A stretch of 8,608 bases of DNA, taken from NCBI GenBank assembly GCA_013044085.1, contig JABEVI010000260.1, forward strand, positions 1 through 8,608. Direction: 5' to 3'. The notes beneath the pieces are model-generated. The model was not told the origin of the DNA. It searched no databases and saw only the letters and a program-made list of their open reading frames with translations. Shown here piece by piece: positions 1 to 7,336 of this stretch. The translations under genes and the position numbers were made by a program. Each line of letters starts with the position of its first letter. Positions within the stretch are counted from its first letter, which is position 1. Source of the stretch: Steroidobacteraceae bacterium. Its GTDB lineage: Bacteria > Pseudomonadota > Gammaproteobacteria > Steroidobacterales > Steroidobacteraceae.

Positions 1-1400
1 AGCAATCCGAGCAAACTGGCCGCCACCAGTTGCGGGATGACGATGAAGAAGTTGAAGATTCCCATGTATACGCCCATCTTGGCGGCCGGCAGGCTGTCGG
101 ACAGCAGCGCGTAGGGCAGCGATAAAATCGAGGCCCAGGCGAAGCCGACCCCGAGCATCGATGCGAGCAGCCAGTGCGGTTGTTTGATCACGAGAAACGA
201 GATCAAGCCGGCGCCGCCGAGAAACAGGTTCAGCATGTGACTGATGCGCATGCCGGTCGCGCGCACCATCAGCGGGATGATCACGGCCGCGAGCGCCGCA
301 AAGCCGTTGTATGCACCGAACAACACGCCGACCCAGTTGGCGCCGGCGTTGTAGGCCGCGGAGTGTGGGTCGGTTGCGCCGAAGTGAACCTGCGCGACGG
401 CCGGAGTCGAATAGATCCACATCGAGAACAAGGCCAGCCAGGAAAAGAACTGCACGGGTATGAGCCGGCGCATCGCGAGCGGCATGTGATCCAAATCCTG
501 GATCACCGCGGCGAGCAATCCCTCCGTACGTGCGCCGACACTCAGCAGCAGTGCGGCGCCCCACGCAAAAGCGCCACCACCGAGCAGGTACAGTTGGGGA
601 TCGAAGCGACCGAACCGCACCGCGGCGGTCGCGGCGGCGCCGATCAGGAGCCAGAACAATCCGCGTCGACGGGCGCTCCGGGACGGCTCGGCCCGCGCGG
701 GCGGGTTCGCCGCCCCGGACTCCTTCGCCGGAGCGGAGTCGGCGAACTGGCGCAGTTCCTCCGGCGGATACTCAGGGCTGCTCACCGTCGTCCACAGCAC
801 GGCGAGCAACAGCGCCACCGCCCCGAGATCGAACGACCACCGCACCGTCGCCGGAACCGCCGCCGCACCGGAATGACCGCTCGGCACGTTGCTGACGCCG
901 AACCGGGCGAGCAGCCAGGGAAGCACGCTCGCGACGATCGCGCCTACACCGATGAAAAAACTTTGCATGGAATAGCCGGCCGGGCGTTGATCCGGGCCCA
1001 ACTGATCGCCGACGAACGCACGGAACGGCTCCATCGAGATGTTGATCGAACCATCCAGCAGCCAAAACAGCCCCGCCGCGACCCACAGCACCGGGGAGCG
1101 AGGCATCGCGATCAGTGCGATCGCGGCGAGTACCGCGCCACCGAGAAAGTACGGACGCCTCCGCCCGAGCCGGCACCAGGTGCGGTCCGAGTAATAGCCG
1201 ACGACGGGCTGTATGAGCAGGCCGGTGAGCGGCGCCGCGATCCAAAGCGCCGGAATCTGGCCGAGGCTCGCACCCAGAGACTGGAAGATCCGGCTGACGT
1301 TCGCGTTCTGCAGGGCGAAGCCGAACTGCAGCCCCAGAAAACCGAAACACATGTTCCATATCTGCCGAAACGATAGTCGCGGCTTTTCGCGCACGCTCAT
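1..1400 (-). CDS. MFS sugar transporter, bacterial SLC45/GPH-like (3' end beyond window)
   Basis: Inner-membrane sugar:proton symporter of the major facilitator superfamily; 466 residues are visible and the frame is still open at the left edge. After a short cytoplasmic N-terminus with ATG at 1400, the first helix includes MCFGFLGLQFGFALQNANVS. The loop 2-3 MFS signature GYYSDRTWCRLGRRRPY follows at residues 68-84. The last visible part, with LPAAKMGVYMGIFNFFIVIP, is typical of bacterial SLC45-like permeases that sit with alpha-glucosidase and TonB receptor genes. A central Ala/Pro/Arg-rich cytoplasmic loop divides the two halves. A LacI-family gene lies 127 bases upstream on the same strand and probably controls it. 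Substrate is inferred only: maltose, sucrose or another glucoside. The ribosome binding site is weak; a TTG at 1436 is an alternative start. Long reading frames on the opposite strand here are shadows. Confidence 0.93.
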   Translation of the reverse strand, partial: MSVREKPRLSFRQIWNMCFGFLGLQFGFALQNANVSRIFQSLGASLGQIPALWIAAPLTGLLIQPVVGYYSDRTWCRLGRRRPYFLGGAVLAAIALIAMPRSPVLWVAAGLFWLLDGSINISMEPFRAFVGDQLGPDQRPAGYSMQSFFIGVGAIVASVLPWLLARFGVSNVPSGHSGAAAVPATVRWSFDLGAVALLLAVLWTTVSSPEYPPEELRQFADSAPAKESGAANPPARAEPSRSARRRGLFWLLIGAAATAAVRFGRFDPQLYLLGGGAFAWGAALLLSVGARTEGLLAAVIQDLDHMPLAMRRLIPVQFFSWLALFSMWIYSTPAVAQVHFGATDPHSAAYNAGANWVGVLFGAYNGFAALAAVIIPLMVRATGMRISHMLNLFLGGAGLISFLVIKQPHWLLASMLGVGFAWASILSLPYALLSDSLPAAKMGVYMGIFNFFIVIPQLVAASLLGL

Positions 1401-1486
1401 CGCGTTGCCGGCGAGACGAAAACGGCAGCCGTCCAACTCATACGATCGAGCATCACGTAAAATCCCCCGCCACCGCGCCCGCGGCC

Positions 1487-1515
1487 AGTATGCAAAGACG
1501 TCAGTCAGTTATCAA
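1487..1515 (-). promoter_or_regulatory. sigma70-like promoter of the sugar transporter
   Basis: On the minus strand a -35 box TTGATA (1515-1510) is followed by exactly 17 bases and a -10 box CATACT (1492-1487). This lies just after the lacI stop codon and gives a leader of about 80 bases before the transporter ATG at 1400. It suggests the transporter has its own promoter and is not only read through from lacI. An 8-base palindrome TTTGCAAA (1519-1526) abuts the -35 box, and another TTTGCA lies at 1496-1491 inside the spacer and -10 region. Both are placed where a repressor could act. The boxes are read directly; activity is inferred. Confidence 0.5.
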
Positions 1516-1527
1516 TTATTTGCAAAC

Positions 1528-2547
1528 TCAGGACCCGCAGCTTTCACGGACGATCAGATCGGTCGGCAACCGCTCGGACAAGTGTCCGCGGCTCGTCTCC
1601 TCGCCGTTCATCAGCTTCGAGACCAACAGGCGCCCGGCGAGCAGCGTGTCCTGACGTACCGTGGTCAGGGCCGGACTCATGTACGGCGCGAAGCTGATGT
1701 CATCATAGCCGACGACCGCCACATCGCCCGGAACCTTCATCCCGGCCCGCGTCAGGGCGCGGATTGCACCGAGGGCGATCAAGTCGCTCGCAGCGACGAT
1801 GGCGTCAAACCTCACTCGTCGATGGATCAACGCATCGATAGCTGCAGCGGCCGCCTCGATGCCGAAATGCGCCGGCACCGTGAGCCGCGGATCCGCCGTC
1901 AAGCCCGACTGGGTCATAGCGGCGAGATAGCCCTCACGCCTTTGCATGGATTCCGGAGCGTCGATGTCGCCGAGGAAGGCGATGCGCCGGCGACCGAGGC
2001 GGGCCAGATGCAAGGTCGCGCGCCGGCCGCCGAGGACGTTGTCGCTGCCGACCGAACAATAGGCTTGTTTTGGCAGCTGTGCGCCCCAAACCGCGAACCT
2101 CCACGCCTTGCCCGCCAAGCGGTTGAATGCGCCATGCAGGGAGCTTTGTCCGAGAAAGATCACGGCGTTCGCGCGCATCGTCTGCATCAACGCGGGCAGC
2201 TGCTCCGAGTCGTTCGGTGTCGCGTGGGAAATCGTCAGATCCCAGCCACGCGCACGCGCCGCTTCACCGACTCCGGCGATCAAATCGAGCATGAACGGAT
2301 CCGAAAGCTGCGGCCCGCGGCCCTGTGGATACGGAATCACCAGGGCAAGCGTCTCCGCCTCCGCCTCTCCGCGCGGCGGCGAATAGGCGCGAAAAGAGTA
2401 GTTTTGTTCACGCGCGAGCCTCCAAACCAAGCTCTTGGTCCGGGCATTGACGAGCGGACTGTCGTTCAACGCACGCGACACGGTCGTGATCGAGATCGCG
2501 GCCGATCGGGCGATGTCCTCCAACCTGACTTTGCGGCGCGGCCCCAT
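1528..2547 (-). CDS. LacI-family transcriptional regulator
   Basis: Sugar-responsive DNA-binding repressor of 339 residues, the usual family length. The N-terminal helix-turn-helix (about residues 8-27) carries RLEDIARSAAISITTVSRAL, the hallmark LacI recognition motif. A periplasmic-binding-protein-like effector domain follows from about residue 65 to the end, with the conserved VAASDLIALGAIRAL, VPGDVAVVGYDD and late LTTVRQD blocks. The start ATG at 2547 is preceded by GGGAG at 5 bases. The hinge (about residues 50-62) reads YSFRAYSPPRGE and lacks the AxxL of classical LacI/PurR; I recall a similar hinge in relatives beside SLC45-type permeases. The next gene on the strand is such a permease, so it most likely regulates that gene and perhaps itself. 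The inducer cannot be read from the sequence. Confidence 0.95.
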   Translation of the reverse strand: MGPRRKVRLEDIARSAAISITTVSRALNDSPLVNARTKSLVWRLAREQNYSFRAYSPPRGEAEAETLALVIPYPQGRGPQLSDPFMLDLIAGVGEAARARGWDLTISHATPNDSEQLPALMQTMRANAVIFLGQSSLHGAFNRLAGKAWRFAVWGAQLPKQAYCSVGSDNVLGGRRATLHLARLGRRRIAFLGDIDAPESMQRREGYLAAMTQSGLTADPRLTVPAHFGIEAAAAAIDALIHRRVRFDAIVAASDLIALGAIRALTRAGMKVPGDVAVVGYDDISFAPYMSPALTTVRQDTLLAGRLLVSKLMNGEETSRGHLSERLPTDLIVRESCGS

Positions 2548-2727
2548 GAATGCTCCCGACCGGATGGCGGCTCGGTTGTCGCCGCGTTCGTTGACAGACT
2601 GCGAATTTTTGCATCATTGGCGTGACAATTGCCAATTTTCCGGCAGCCACGGGCCGCGACTGGAGAAAATGGTCGACTCACCGCATTCGCGGCGATACCC
2701 TGCGGCCACGGCCACCGAGACACACCG
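2548..2727. promoter_or_regulatory. divergent control region between lacI and ykgJ-like gene
   Basis: This 180-base gap must hold promoters for both directions. On the plus strand TTGACA at 2591-2596 is a perfect -35 box, but the matching -10 is poor (CATCAT or ATCATT near 2612-2618). On the minus strand TTGGCA (2635-2630) and TTGTCA (2629-2624) are possible -35 boxes, also without a strong -10. Two dyads are visible. ATTGGC (2616-2621) and GCCAAT (2631-2636) are separated by 9 bases. TGCGAA-TT-TTTGCA (2600-2613) is a near-palindrome with one mismatch. Either could be an autoregulatory LacI site. The half-site TTTGCA recurs in the transporter promoter. Function is inferred. Confidence 0.35.
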
Positions 2728-3516
2728 ATGAGCATCCATTTCGCCTGCACGCTCTGTGGCAAATGTTGCCGCTCGATGAAGCTACCGCTGACCACCGGGG
2801 AAGCCGAGGCCTGGCTGCTCGACGACAATGAGCTTCAGGTCATCTGCGAGGCGCTGCCAGAGATGCCAGAGGCGGTCGCGGATGATCAGCGGGCCGCCTA
2901 TCGCCGCCGCCGGGCATTCGCCGCACACAGCGGTCAACTGACGATACAGGTCGTCGCCATCCTGGCGGCGAACATTGGCGGGGCCTGTCCGCATCTGCAA
3001 CCCGACCTGCGCTGCGGAATCTATGAACGGAGGCCGCTCGTTTGCCGGATCTATCCGGCGGAAATCAATCCATTTCGCGAGTTGCAGACCGCCGCCAAGG
3101 CCTGCCCGCCGGAAGCGTGGAGCCAAGAGCGCCCGCTGCTGCGACACCATGGAGAGCTCGTCGATGCGCACCTGCGGACATTGATCCGCGAATACCGGGA
3201 TCGCGACGCACAGGATGCGGAGCGGCGGCGACGGCTGTGCGCGGCGCTCGGTCTCGACCATGCCGCGATCGCGGACGAAGGCTTCGTCGTGTATTCGCCG
3301 AGCCGCTCCCAATGGCGTCGCGCCCTGGCGGTGAGCGCCGAGGTTCTCGGCCCCGATGCACCCGCGGCACCGTGGCACCTGGTCACCAACCGTCGTGCAA
3401 CGCTCGCGGATCTGACCACGCGCGCAGCAGACATCGTCGCGCGGCGTGCGACGGACGCGCTCGCCGGGCCCGCGCCCGCCTGGGAGTTTCTAAGCTTCCT
3501 CGCCGACGATCTATGA
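2728..3516 (+). CDS. YkgJ-family cysteine cluster protein (CxxCxxCC)
   Basis: A 262-residue cytoplasmic protein of the YkgJ/UPF0153 family, thought to bind zinc or an iron-sulfur cluster; its biochemical role is not established. The N-terminal motif C7-x2-C10-x2-C13-C14 (FACTLCGKCC) is followed by C87 in GGACPHL, then C96 and C106 in CGIYERRPLVCRIYP. This is the family's complete metal-binding pattern. C126 in KACP is a further candidate ligand. The C-terminal half is Arg/Ala-rich with no recognised domain. I chose ATG 2728 because homology begins there. An in-frame ATG at 2629 would add 33 residues that look untranslated. It converges with mscS with only two bases between the stops, so any transcription terminator must lie inside the opposing gene. 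Confidence 0.92.
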   Translation: MSIHFACTLCGKCCRSMKLPLTTGEAEAWLLDDNELQVICEALPEMPEAVADDQRAAYRRRRAFAAHSGQLTIQVVAILAANIGGACPHLQPDLRCGIYERRPLVCRIYPAEINPFRELQTAAKACPPEAWSQERPLLRHHGELVDAHLRTLIREYRDRDAQDAERRRRLCAALGLDHAAIADEGFVVYSPSRSQWRRALAVSAEVLGPDAPAAPWHLVTNRRATLADLTTRAADIVARRATDALAGPAPAWEFLSFLADDL

Positions 3517-3518
3517 GT

Positions 3519-4367
3519 TCAGGCCGGTGGCGGCGCCACCTCCGGTAGATCCCTGACGTGCATCGCCATCTGCGGAAACGGGATTTCGATACCCTCGGCG
3601 TCGAAACGCAGCTTGATGCGCTCGAGCGTGTCGCACTGCAAGTCCCACCAATTGGCGTTGTCGGCGCAGAAGCGCACCGCAAAATCGACCGAACTCTCAG
3701 CAAGCGCCTTCAGCGCAACCGACGCCGGCGGCGTCGCGAGAATGCGCGGGTCGCCGGTGACGATCTCCTGCAATATCCGCTTCGCCTTGCGCAGATCCGC
3801 GTCATAGGCGATGCCGATCGTCAGATCGATGCGCCGCCAGCGATTACGGTCATAGTTGACGATCGACCCGCTCCACACCTGGCTGTTCGGTATCACGATC
3901 ATCTGATTGCCGAAGTTCGTCAGGGTGGTGAAGAAGATATTGATCTCGGCGACCGTGCCCGCCTTGCCGCCGATGTCGACCCATTCACCGACCCGCAGCG
4001 GCCGAAACAGAATCAGCAAAACGCCGGCGGCGAACGAAGACAGCTGATTTTGCAGTGACAGGCCGATCGCGATGGCGGCGCCACCAAGCACCGCCGCCGC
4101 AGAGGTCGTATCCACGCCGAGCCGCGAGAGGCTCGCGATCACGACCAGCGTCATGCCGACGATGAACACCACGCGGGTGACGAAGCCGTGCAGGGTCGGT
4201 TCGGCGTTCGCCCGCACCATCATCCGCTCGAGCAGACGCACGATGCCGCGGATGACCAGGCGCCCGATGAAGAAGATCAGGGCTGCGAAAACCGCGCGCA
4301 TCGCGTAGGGCATGGCAAGGTCGATCAGCCATTGCGGATTGGGGAGGAGATTCGTCCAGTGGATCAT
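3519..4367 (-). CDS. mscS: small-conductance mechanosensitive channel, MscS family
   Basis: Inner-membrane channel that opens under membrane tension to release solutes on hypo-osmotic shock; active as a heptamer. The 282 residues match the size of E. coli MscS. Three membrane helices are seen at about residues 21-43, 62-82 and 89-121. The pore helix carries GGAAIAIGLSLQNQLSSFAA, rich in Gly/Ala like the reference pore, then LILFRPLRVGEWVDIGG and the beta-domain mark VIPNS (158-162). A C-terminal alpha/beta vestibule follows. Start ATG 4367 has AGAGG 5 bases upstream. An upstream GTG at 4442 would add 25 residues without a membrane signal and is less likely. A possible -10 (TATCAT, 4434-4429) lies about 60 bases upstream, with a poor -35. 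It is divergent from the ankyrin gene. Confidence 0.95.
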   Translation of the reverse strand: MIHWTNLLPNPQWLIDLAMPYAMRAVFAALIFFIGRLVIRGIVRLLERMMVRANAEPTLHGFVTRVVFIVGMTLVVIASLSRLGVDTTSAAAVLGGAAIAIGLSLQNQLSSFAAGVLLILFRPLRVGEWVDIGGKAGTVAEINIFFTTLTNFGNQMIVIPNSQVWSGSIVNYDRNRWRRIDLTIGIAYDADLRKAKRILQEIVTGDPRILATPPASVALKALAESSVDFAVRFCADNANWWDLQCDTLERIKLRFDAEGIEIPFPQMAMHVRDLPEVAPPPA

Positions 4368-4489
4368 GCAAGCCTCTGTGGGATGGCCCGGAATTGGCGC
4401 GACGCAGCAACCGGTGCCGGCGGTGGCGATGATAGCGCGCACCGGGCCTGCAGGATAAGCCGCAACGGCATGGGCAACGCGATCCTGCG

Positions 4490-4498
4490 TGGTATATT
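4490..4498 (+). promoter_or_regulatory. extended -10 promoter element before the ankyrin gene
   Basis: TGGTATATT at 4490-4498 fits an extended -10 (TGn followed by TATATT). The corresponding -35 around 4470-4476 (ATGGGCA) is poor, which is tolerated with an extended -10. Transcription would begin about 20 bases before the GTG start at 4526, giving a short leader. The element is read directly; its use is inferred. Confidence 0.35.
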
Positions 4499-4525
4499 CC
4501 TGCGCCGCCAGCGACTCTGACCGCC

Positions 4526-5344
4526 GTGTTCAAATCCCGAAGCCTGCTTGCGATTGCCGCGTGTTGCGCCTTGCTCGCGCCACGCGAATTGCAGCGCTCG
4601 GCGGCCGATCGTCTCGCCGCGGCGATTCAGTCCGGCACCGCCGCGCAGCTGATCTCGCAGTTGCGACAAGGCGCCGATCCGAACTGGCGTTTCGCGAACG
4701 GTGAAACGCCGCTCGCCTTCGCCATTCTCACGAAACACTATCGGAAGGCTCAGTTGCTGATCACGCACGGCGCGAACCCCGATGTCCTGGACCACGGCAT
4801 GACGATGCTCTCATTGATCGCGCAAGAGCGCACCTGCCCGGTCGCCACGATCCGCGCTCTGCTCGCGGCGGGCGCCGATCCGGATCAGCGCAACAAGTTG
4901 TCCTCTTCCACCCCGTTGTTGAGCGCGTTGCAGAGCGGGGCGCAGGCGTGTGCGCAAGTACTGATCGCCCACGGCGCGAGCATCACGGCGACGGATGCCG
5001 CCGGTCAGAGCGCCCTCGGCGCGGCCGCGATGGGGTCGTCGCACGAAATCGTCGCACAACTCATCGGGCGTGGGGCCGATGTGAACGGCGGGACGGCACA
5101 GCACACGACCCCGCTGATGTGGGCCGCGCTCCGGCGGCCGGATCCAACATCATCCTTGGGCGAGTCGGTCATCGAACTCTTACTTCGTCACGGTGCCGAT
5201 CCCTGTCTGCGGGATGAACACGGCATGACCGCCGCCGATTACGCCCGGCAAATGGCCTTCACGGAGCGCGCGTCCCGACTCGCCGCGGCATGTTCGACAT
5301 GGCACCGCGAACATCCGCGCCACTCGCCAAGTCACGGACCTTGA
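4526..5344 (+). CDS. exported ankyrin-repeat protein
   Basis: A 272-residue protein with an N-terminal signal (KSR, then the hydrophobic LLAIAACCALLA at residues 7-18) and then ankyrin repeats to about residue 245. Repeat marks are clear at NGETPLAFAI (58-67), THGANPD (80-86), AAGADPD (114-120), STPLLSAL (128-135), AHGASITATDAAGQSAL (148-164), GRGADVN (181-187) and RHGADP (221-226). Ankyrin repeats bind partner proteins; in the periplasm such proteins have been tied to oxidative-stress protection beside catalase genes in Pseudomonas. The IAAC at residues 10-13 resembles a lipobox, but the hydrophobic stretch before it is too short, so Sec cleavage further on is more likely. Start is GTG with no good ribosome site, so the start is uncertain. 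It converges with the cytochrome b gene, 19 bases between stops. Confidence 0.87.
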   Translation: MFKSRSLLAIAACCALLAPRELQRSAADRLAAAIQSGTAAQLISQLRQGADPNWRFANGETPLAFAILTKHYRKAQLLITHGANPDVLDHGMTMLSLIAQERTCPVATIRALLAAGADPDQRNKLSSSTPLLSALQSGAQACAQVLIAHGASITATDAAGQSALGAAAMGSSHEIVAQLIGRGADVNGGTAQHTTPLMWAALRRPDPTSSLGESVIELLLRHGADPCLRDEHGMTAADYARQMAFTERASRLAAACSTWHREHPRHSPSHGP

Positions 5345-5363
5345 TCCCCGGCAGGGCAGAGAA

Positions 5364-6050
5364 CTACAGCTTGGCCTGCGTGATGTAGACCACCACCAGG
5401 CAAACCGCCGCGGCGAGCAGGGCCGCCCGCCACCAGGGGACGAAGGACGGCGGCGCCTCGGTCGAGACGTCTGTCTTGTAGCCATGGATCATCGCCGGCA
5501 CCAGGCTTTCCTTGCGCGCCAGCCGATAGAACGTGATGGCGCTCAAGTGCAGCCCGATCAGAATCAACAGCAGATGGAAATTGGCATCATGCAAGTGGGC
5601 GAATCGTCGCCCCGTTTCGAAACGCACCCACTTGGCCCAGGGCCCGGAGACGACCCCATCGACGTCCACTGAAAACAGGCCGAATACCGTCTGCGCGAGC
5701 AACAGACCAAGCATCGCCAGAATGCTCCAGCCGCCGAGCGGATTGTGTCCGATGGGTTTCGAGGAGCGATCACGATCTCTAGCGAACAACTTTGAGGCAT
5801 AACGCCAGGTGGCGATCGGCGAGCGCACGAAGTTGGCGAACCGCGCCGTCGACCCGCCCAGGAATCCCCAGCAGAGCCGGAACAGTACGACACCGAGCAG
5901 GCCATAACCGGCGATGCGATGCCATTGCATATGATCGCTCTTGGCGCTCCACCAGCAAAAACCGAACAGGCTGGCGATGGCCCAGTGCGCGAGCCGGGTG
6001 GGCGCGTCCCATACGCGAACCCGCCGGCTCTCGACGGATTTATCGCTCAC
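5364..6050 (-). CDS. cytochrome b561-type di-heme membrane cytochrome b
   Basis: A 228-residue integral membrane cytochrome of the bacterial b561/Ni-Fe-hydrogenase cytochrome b group. It probably passes electrons from the quinol pool to a periplasmic acceptor. Helices lie at about 20-37, 43-64, 105-126 and 157-176, plus an extra C-terminal helix at 206-224. The likely heme-binding histidines are H22 in the N-terminal WDAPTRLAHW, H44 in MQWHRIAGY, H154 in HLHDANFH and H168 in GLHLSAITF. The NPLGGWS block before helix 3 is a family mark. Start is GTG 6050, only 6 bases after the cytochrome c' stop. A GAGGGAG ribosome site overlaps that stop, so the two genes are co-transcribed and probably translationally coupled. 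The upstream cytochrome c' is its obvious electron acceptor. Confidence 0.93.
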   Translation of the reverse strand: MSDKSVESRRVRVWDAPTRLAHWAIASLFGFCWWSAKSDHMQWHRIAGYGLLGVVLFRLCWGFLGGSTARFANFVRSPIATWRYASKLFARDRDRSSKPIGHNPLGGWSILAMLGLLLAQTVFGLFSVDVDGVVSGPWAKWVRFETGRRFAHLHDANFHLLLILIGLHLSAITFYRLARKESLVPAMIHGYKTDVSTEAPPSFVPWWRAALLAAAVCLVVVYITQAKL

Positions 6051-6056
6051 GCTCCC

Positions 6057-6521
6057 TCACCACCAGTTGCTGTGCGAGCGGAAACGATGATGACAACTGC
6101 CACAAGCCTGGCCAACCGCTCGCGCGCGCAGGCGCACCCCGGCCAGGTCATGCCGAGAGGCCGCCTGCGCCAGAATTGCGGCGCTATTCGACAGTCTGTG
6201 CGCGGCGCGCGCGAATTCCTGCGGCTTGGACCAAATGATCGCGCGTGCCTTCGTCTTGATGCCTCGGGCCTGACCGCTGCCGGCCGGAAACCAGTTCGGC
6301 AAATCCTGAGCAAGCCGTTCGATTTCGTTCGTATCGCTGACGACGAGGTTCCAATTCGGACGCGACCTGCCGATCTGATCGCGGAGGGATTTGGCGGTCC
6401 TGCCGAGCCTCTTGAAGTGCTCGCGGCGCGCGTGAACGACCTGCAGGACGTTGCTGGTGCCCGCATGGGCCCCGGCGCCGATCAACAACGCGGCGGTCAG
6501 CAGCACTACCCGGCGACCCAT
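6057..6521 (-). CDS. periplasmic cytochrome c'
   Basis: A 154-residue exported c-type cytochrome of the cytochrome c' family: four-helix bundle, high-spin heme, NO/CO binding, linked to protection against nitric oxide. The signal peptide is MGRRVVLLTAALLIGAGAHA with likely cleavage after AHA at residue 20. The mature part starts helix 1 with VVHARREHFKRLGRTAKSL. The family block NWFPAGSG is at 76-83 and KARAIIW at 91-97. The heme motif CGSCH is near the C-terminus at 140-144, followed by HRFR as expected. I chose ATG 6521 because it begins the signal peptide and has AAGG 5 bases upstream. A TTG at 6584 would add a stretch that spoils the signal. It is the first gene of an operon with the cytochrome b. 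Confidence 0.93.
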   Translation of the reverse strand: MGRRVVLLTAALLIGAGAHAGTSNVLQVVHARREHFKRLGRTAKSLRDQIGRSRPNWNLVVSDTNEIERLAQDLPNWFPAGSGQARGIKTKARAIIWSKPQEFARAAHRLSNSAAILAQAASRHDLAGVRLRARAVGQACGSCHHRFRSHSNWW

Positions 6522-6789
6522 GCCGGCCTTGCTGAATACGGAAAATAAGCTGCTCTTTGATTGTGCTCGGGTGCGGTAGGGCAAGACGACGACTCCATGG
6601 GCAAAGGGAAAGGAACTTCAAAGCGGTTCGCGAGGATAAAGCAGGCCTCGGCGAAATGCATCAGGCGCGAGCGGACGGCGTAGGATGGTTGTCCGAGATG
6701 ACGGTTTGGTTGCGTCCTCGTGACACTTCAGGGACATCGCGGTCGCCGCCTGTCGAACTTGCGCCCGGCACCGATTGCGCGATCCGGAT
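6522..6789. other. gene-free spacer upstream of the cytochrome c' gene
   Basis: 268 bases between the cytochrome c' start and the end of the decayed M56 gene. I find no reading frame with recognisable protein character on either strand. It must contain the cytochrome operon promoter on the minus strand, but no strong -35/-10 pair stands out. A single TTGAT half-site at 6557-6561 has no matching ATCAA arm, so an FNR/Dnr site is not supported. The sequence may include further eroded remains of the pseudogene region. Confidence 0.4.
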
Positions 6790-7336
6790 TCAAAGCGCGA
6801 CCAGAACCTCGATCAGCCGGTGCACGAACGGATAGGCGGGCACGGCGGCCAGCGGGATCAGAGCGGCGCAGATGATCGCGGTTCATGTGCGCGAGGACGC
6901 CCGGCAACCAGGCCAGCACGTCGGGACTCGCAACGAACAGGAGAAGCCTCAGATTGTCCGCGTTCGCCACATGCGCCGCCTCATGGCCGATGACCTGGCG
7001 AAATTCCTCCTCGCTGCAGGCGCTCAAGACTCGCCGGGAGGCGACGATCGGCTCGACAACATCAAGAATGTCCACTGGCGCCCCTTGCACGATCTCGCAT
7101 CGCAGCGGCGGACCACAGCGACGCACCAACAGCCGGGCGGCCGCGCAAGCGCGCCAGCCGCGCACCATGCCGGCAATCGCGACAACCACCGTCAGCAGCG
7201 CACAACTCACGAGAGCCGGCCCATAGAGAATGAAGGCGGGCAGAATCACGCTCAGACAGATCAGCGCGGCGCCGCCCGATGGTGCCATCCGCAGCGCGAA
7301 CAGATCGATAGCAACGGGCAGACGAGCCCATAGGCC
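6790..7336 (-). pseudogene. decayed M56/BlaR1-like membrane metallopeptidase
   Basis: Remnant of a zinc metallopeptidase of the M56 (BlaR1) type, which normally senses a signal and cleaves a partner BlaI repressor. The minus-strand frame contains a membrane part (LPVAIDLFALRMAPS, then ALICLSVILPAFILYGP), a second hydrophobic stretch, and the active-site block FRQVIGHEAAHVANADNLR with HEAAH. It continues with LLLFVASPDVLAWLPG. Directly after this (near 6878) the frame fails. The C-terminal helix IPLAAVPAYPFVHRLIEVLV is found in the next frame, ending with TGA at 6790-6792. The segment that should carry the third zinc ligand (the AAE..AD motif) is absent, as is the usual N-terminal helix. It is therefore almost certainly inactive. 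It lies downstream of a broken blaI, the standard gene order. Confidence 0.75.

Noticed and set aside
772..1359. 195-codon minus-strand frame inside the transporter
   Set aside because: It is an out-of-phase frame of the same strand; the transporter frame starting at 1400 has the MFS motifs and this one has none.
174..1376. 400-codon open frame on the plus strand
   Set aside because: It is antisense to the MFS transporter; its product is Arg/His/Gln-rich without domains or membrane segments. The minus-strand frame gives a clear transporter.
1213..2625. 470-codon open frame on the plus strand
   Set aside because: Antisense to lacI and the transporter 5' end. The composition is low-complexity Arg/Gly/Ala typical of GC-rich shadow frames, while the minus strand encodes an unmistakable LacI protein.
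6557..6561. TTGAT half-site that might be an FNR/Dnr box for the cytochrome operon
   Set aside because: No ATCAA arm at the required spacing, so the dyad is missing.
6557..6835. 92-codon plus-strand frame in the spacer before the cytochrome c' gene
   Set aside because: No recognisable motif, no ribosome binding site, and it runs antisense into the M56 remnant; compositionally random.
6872..7333. 153-codon plus-strand frame over the M56 remnant
   Set aside because: Gln/Arg/His-rich shadow of the minus-strand peptidase remnant, which has HEAAH and membrane segments.
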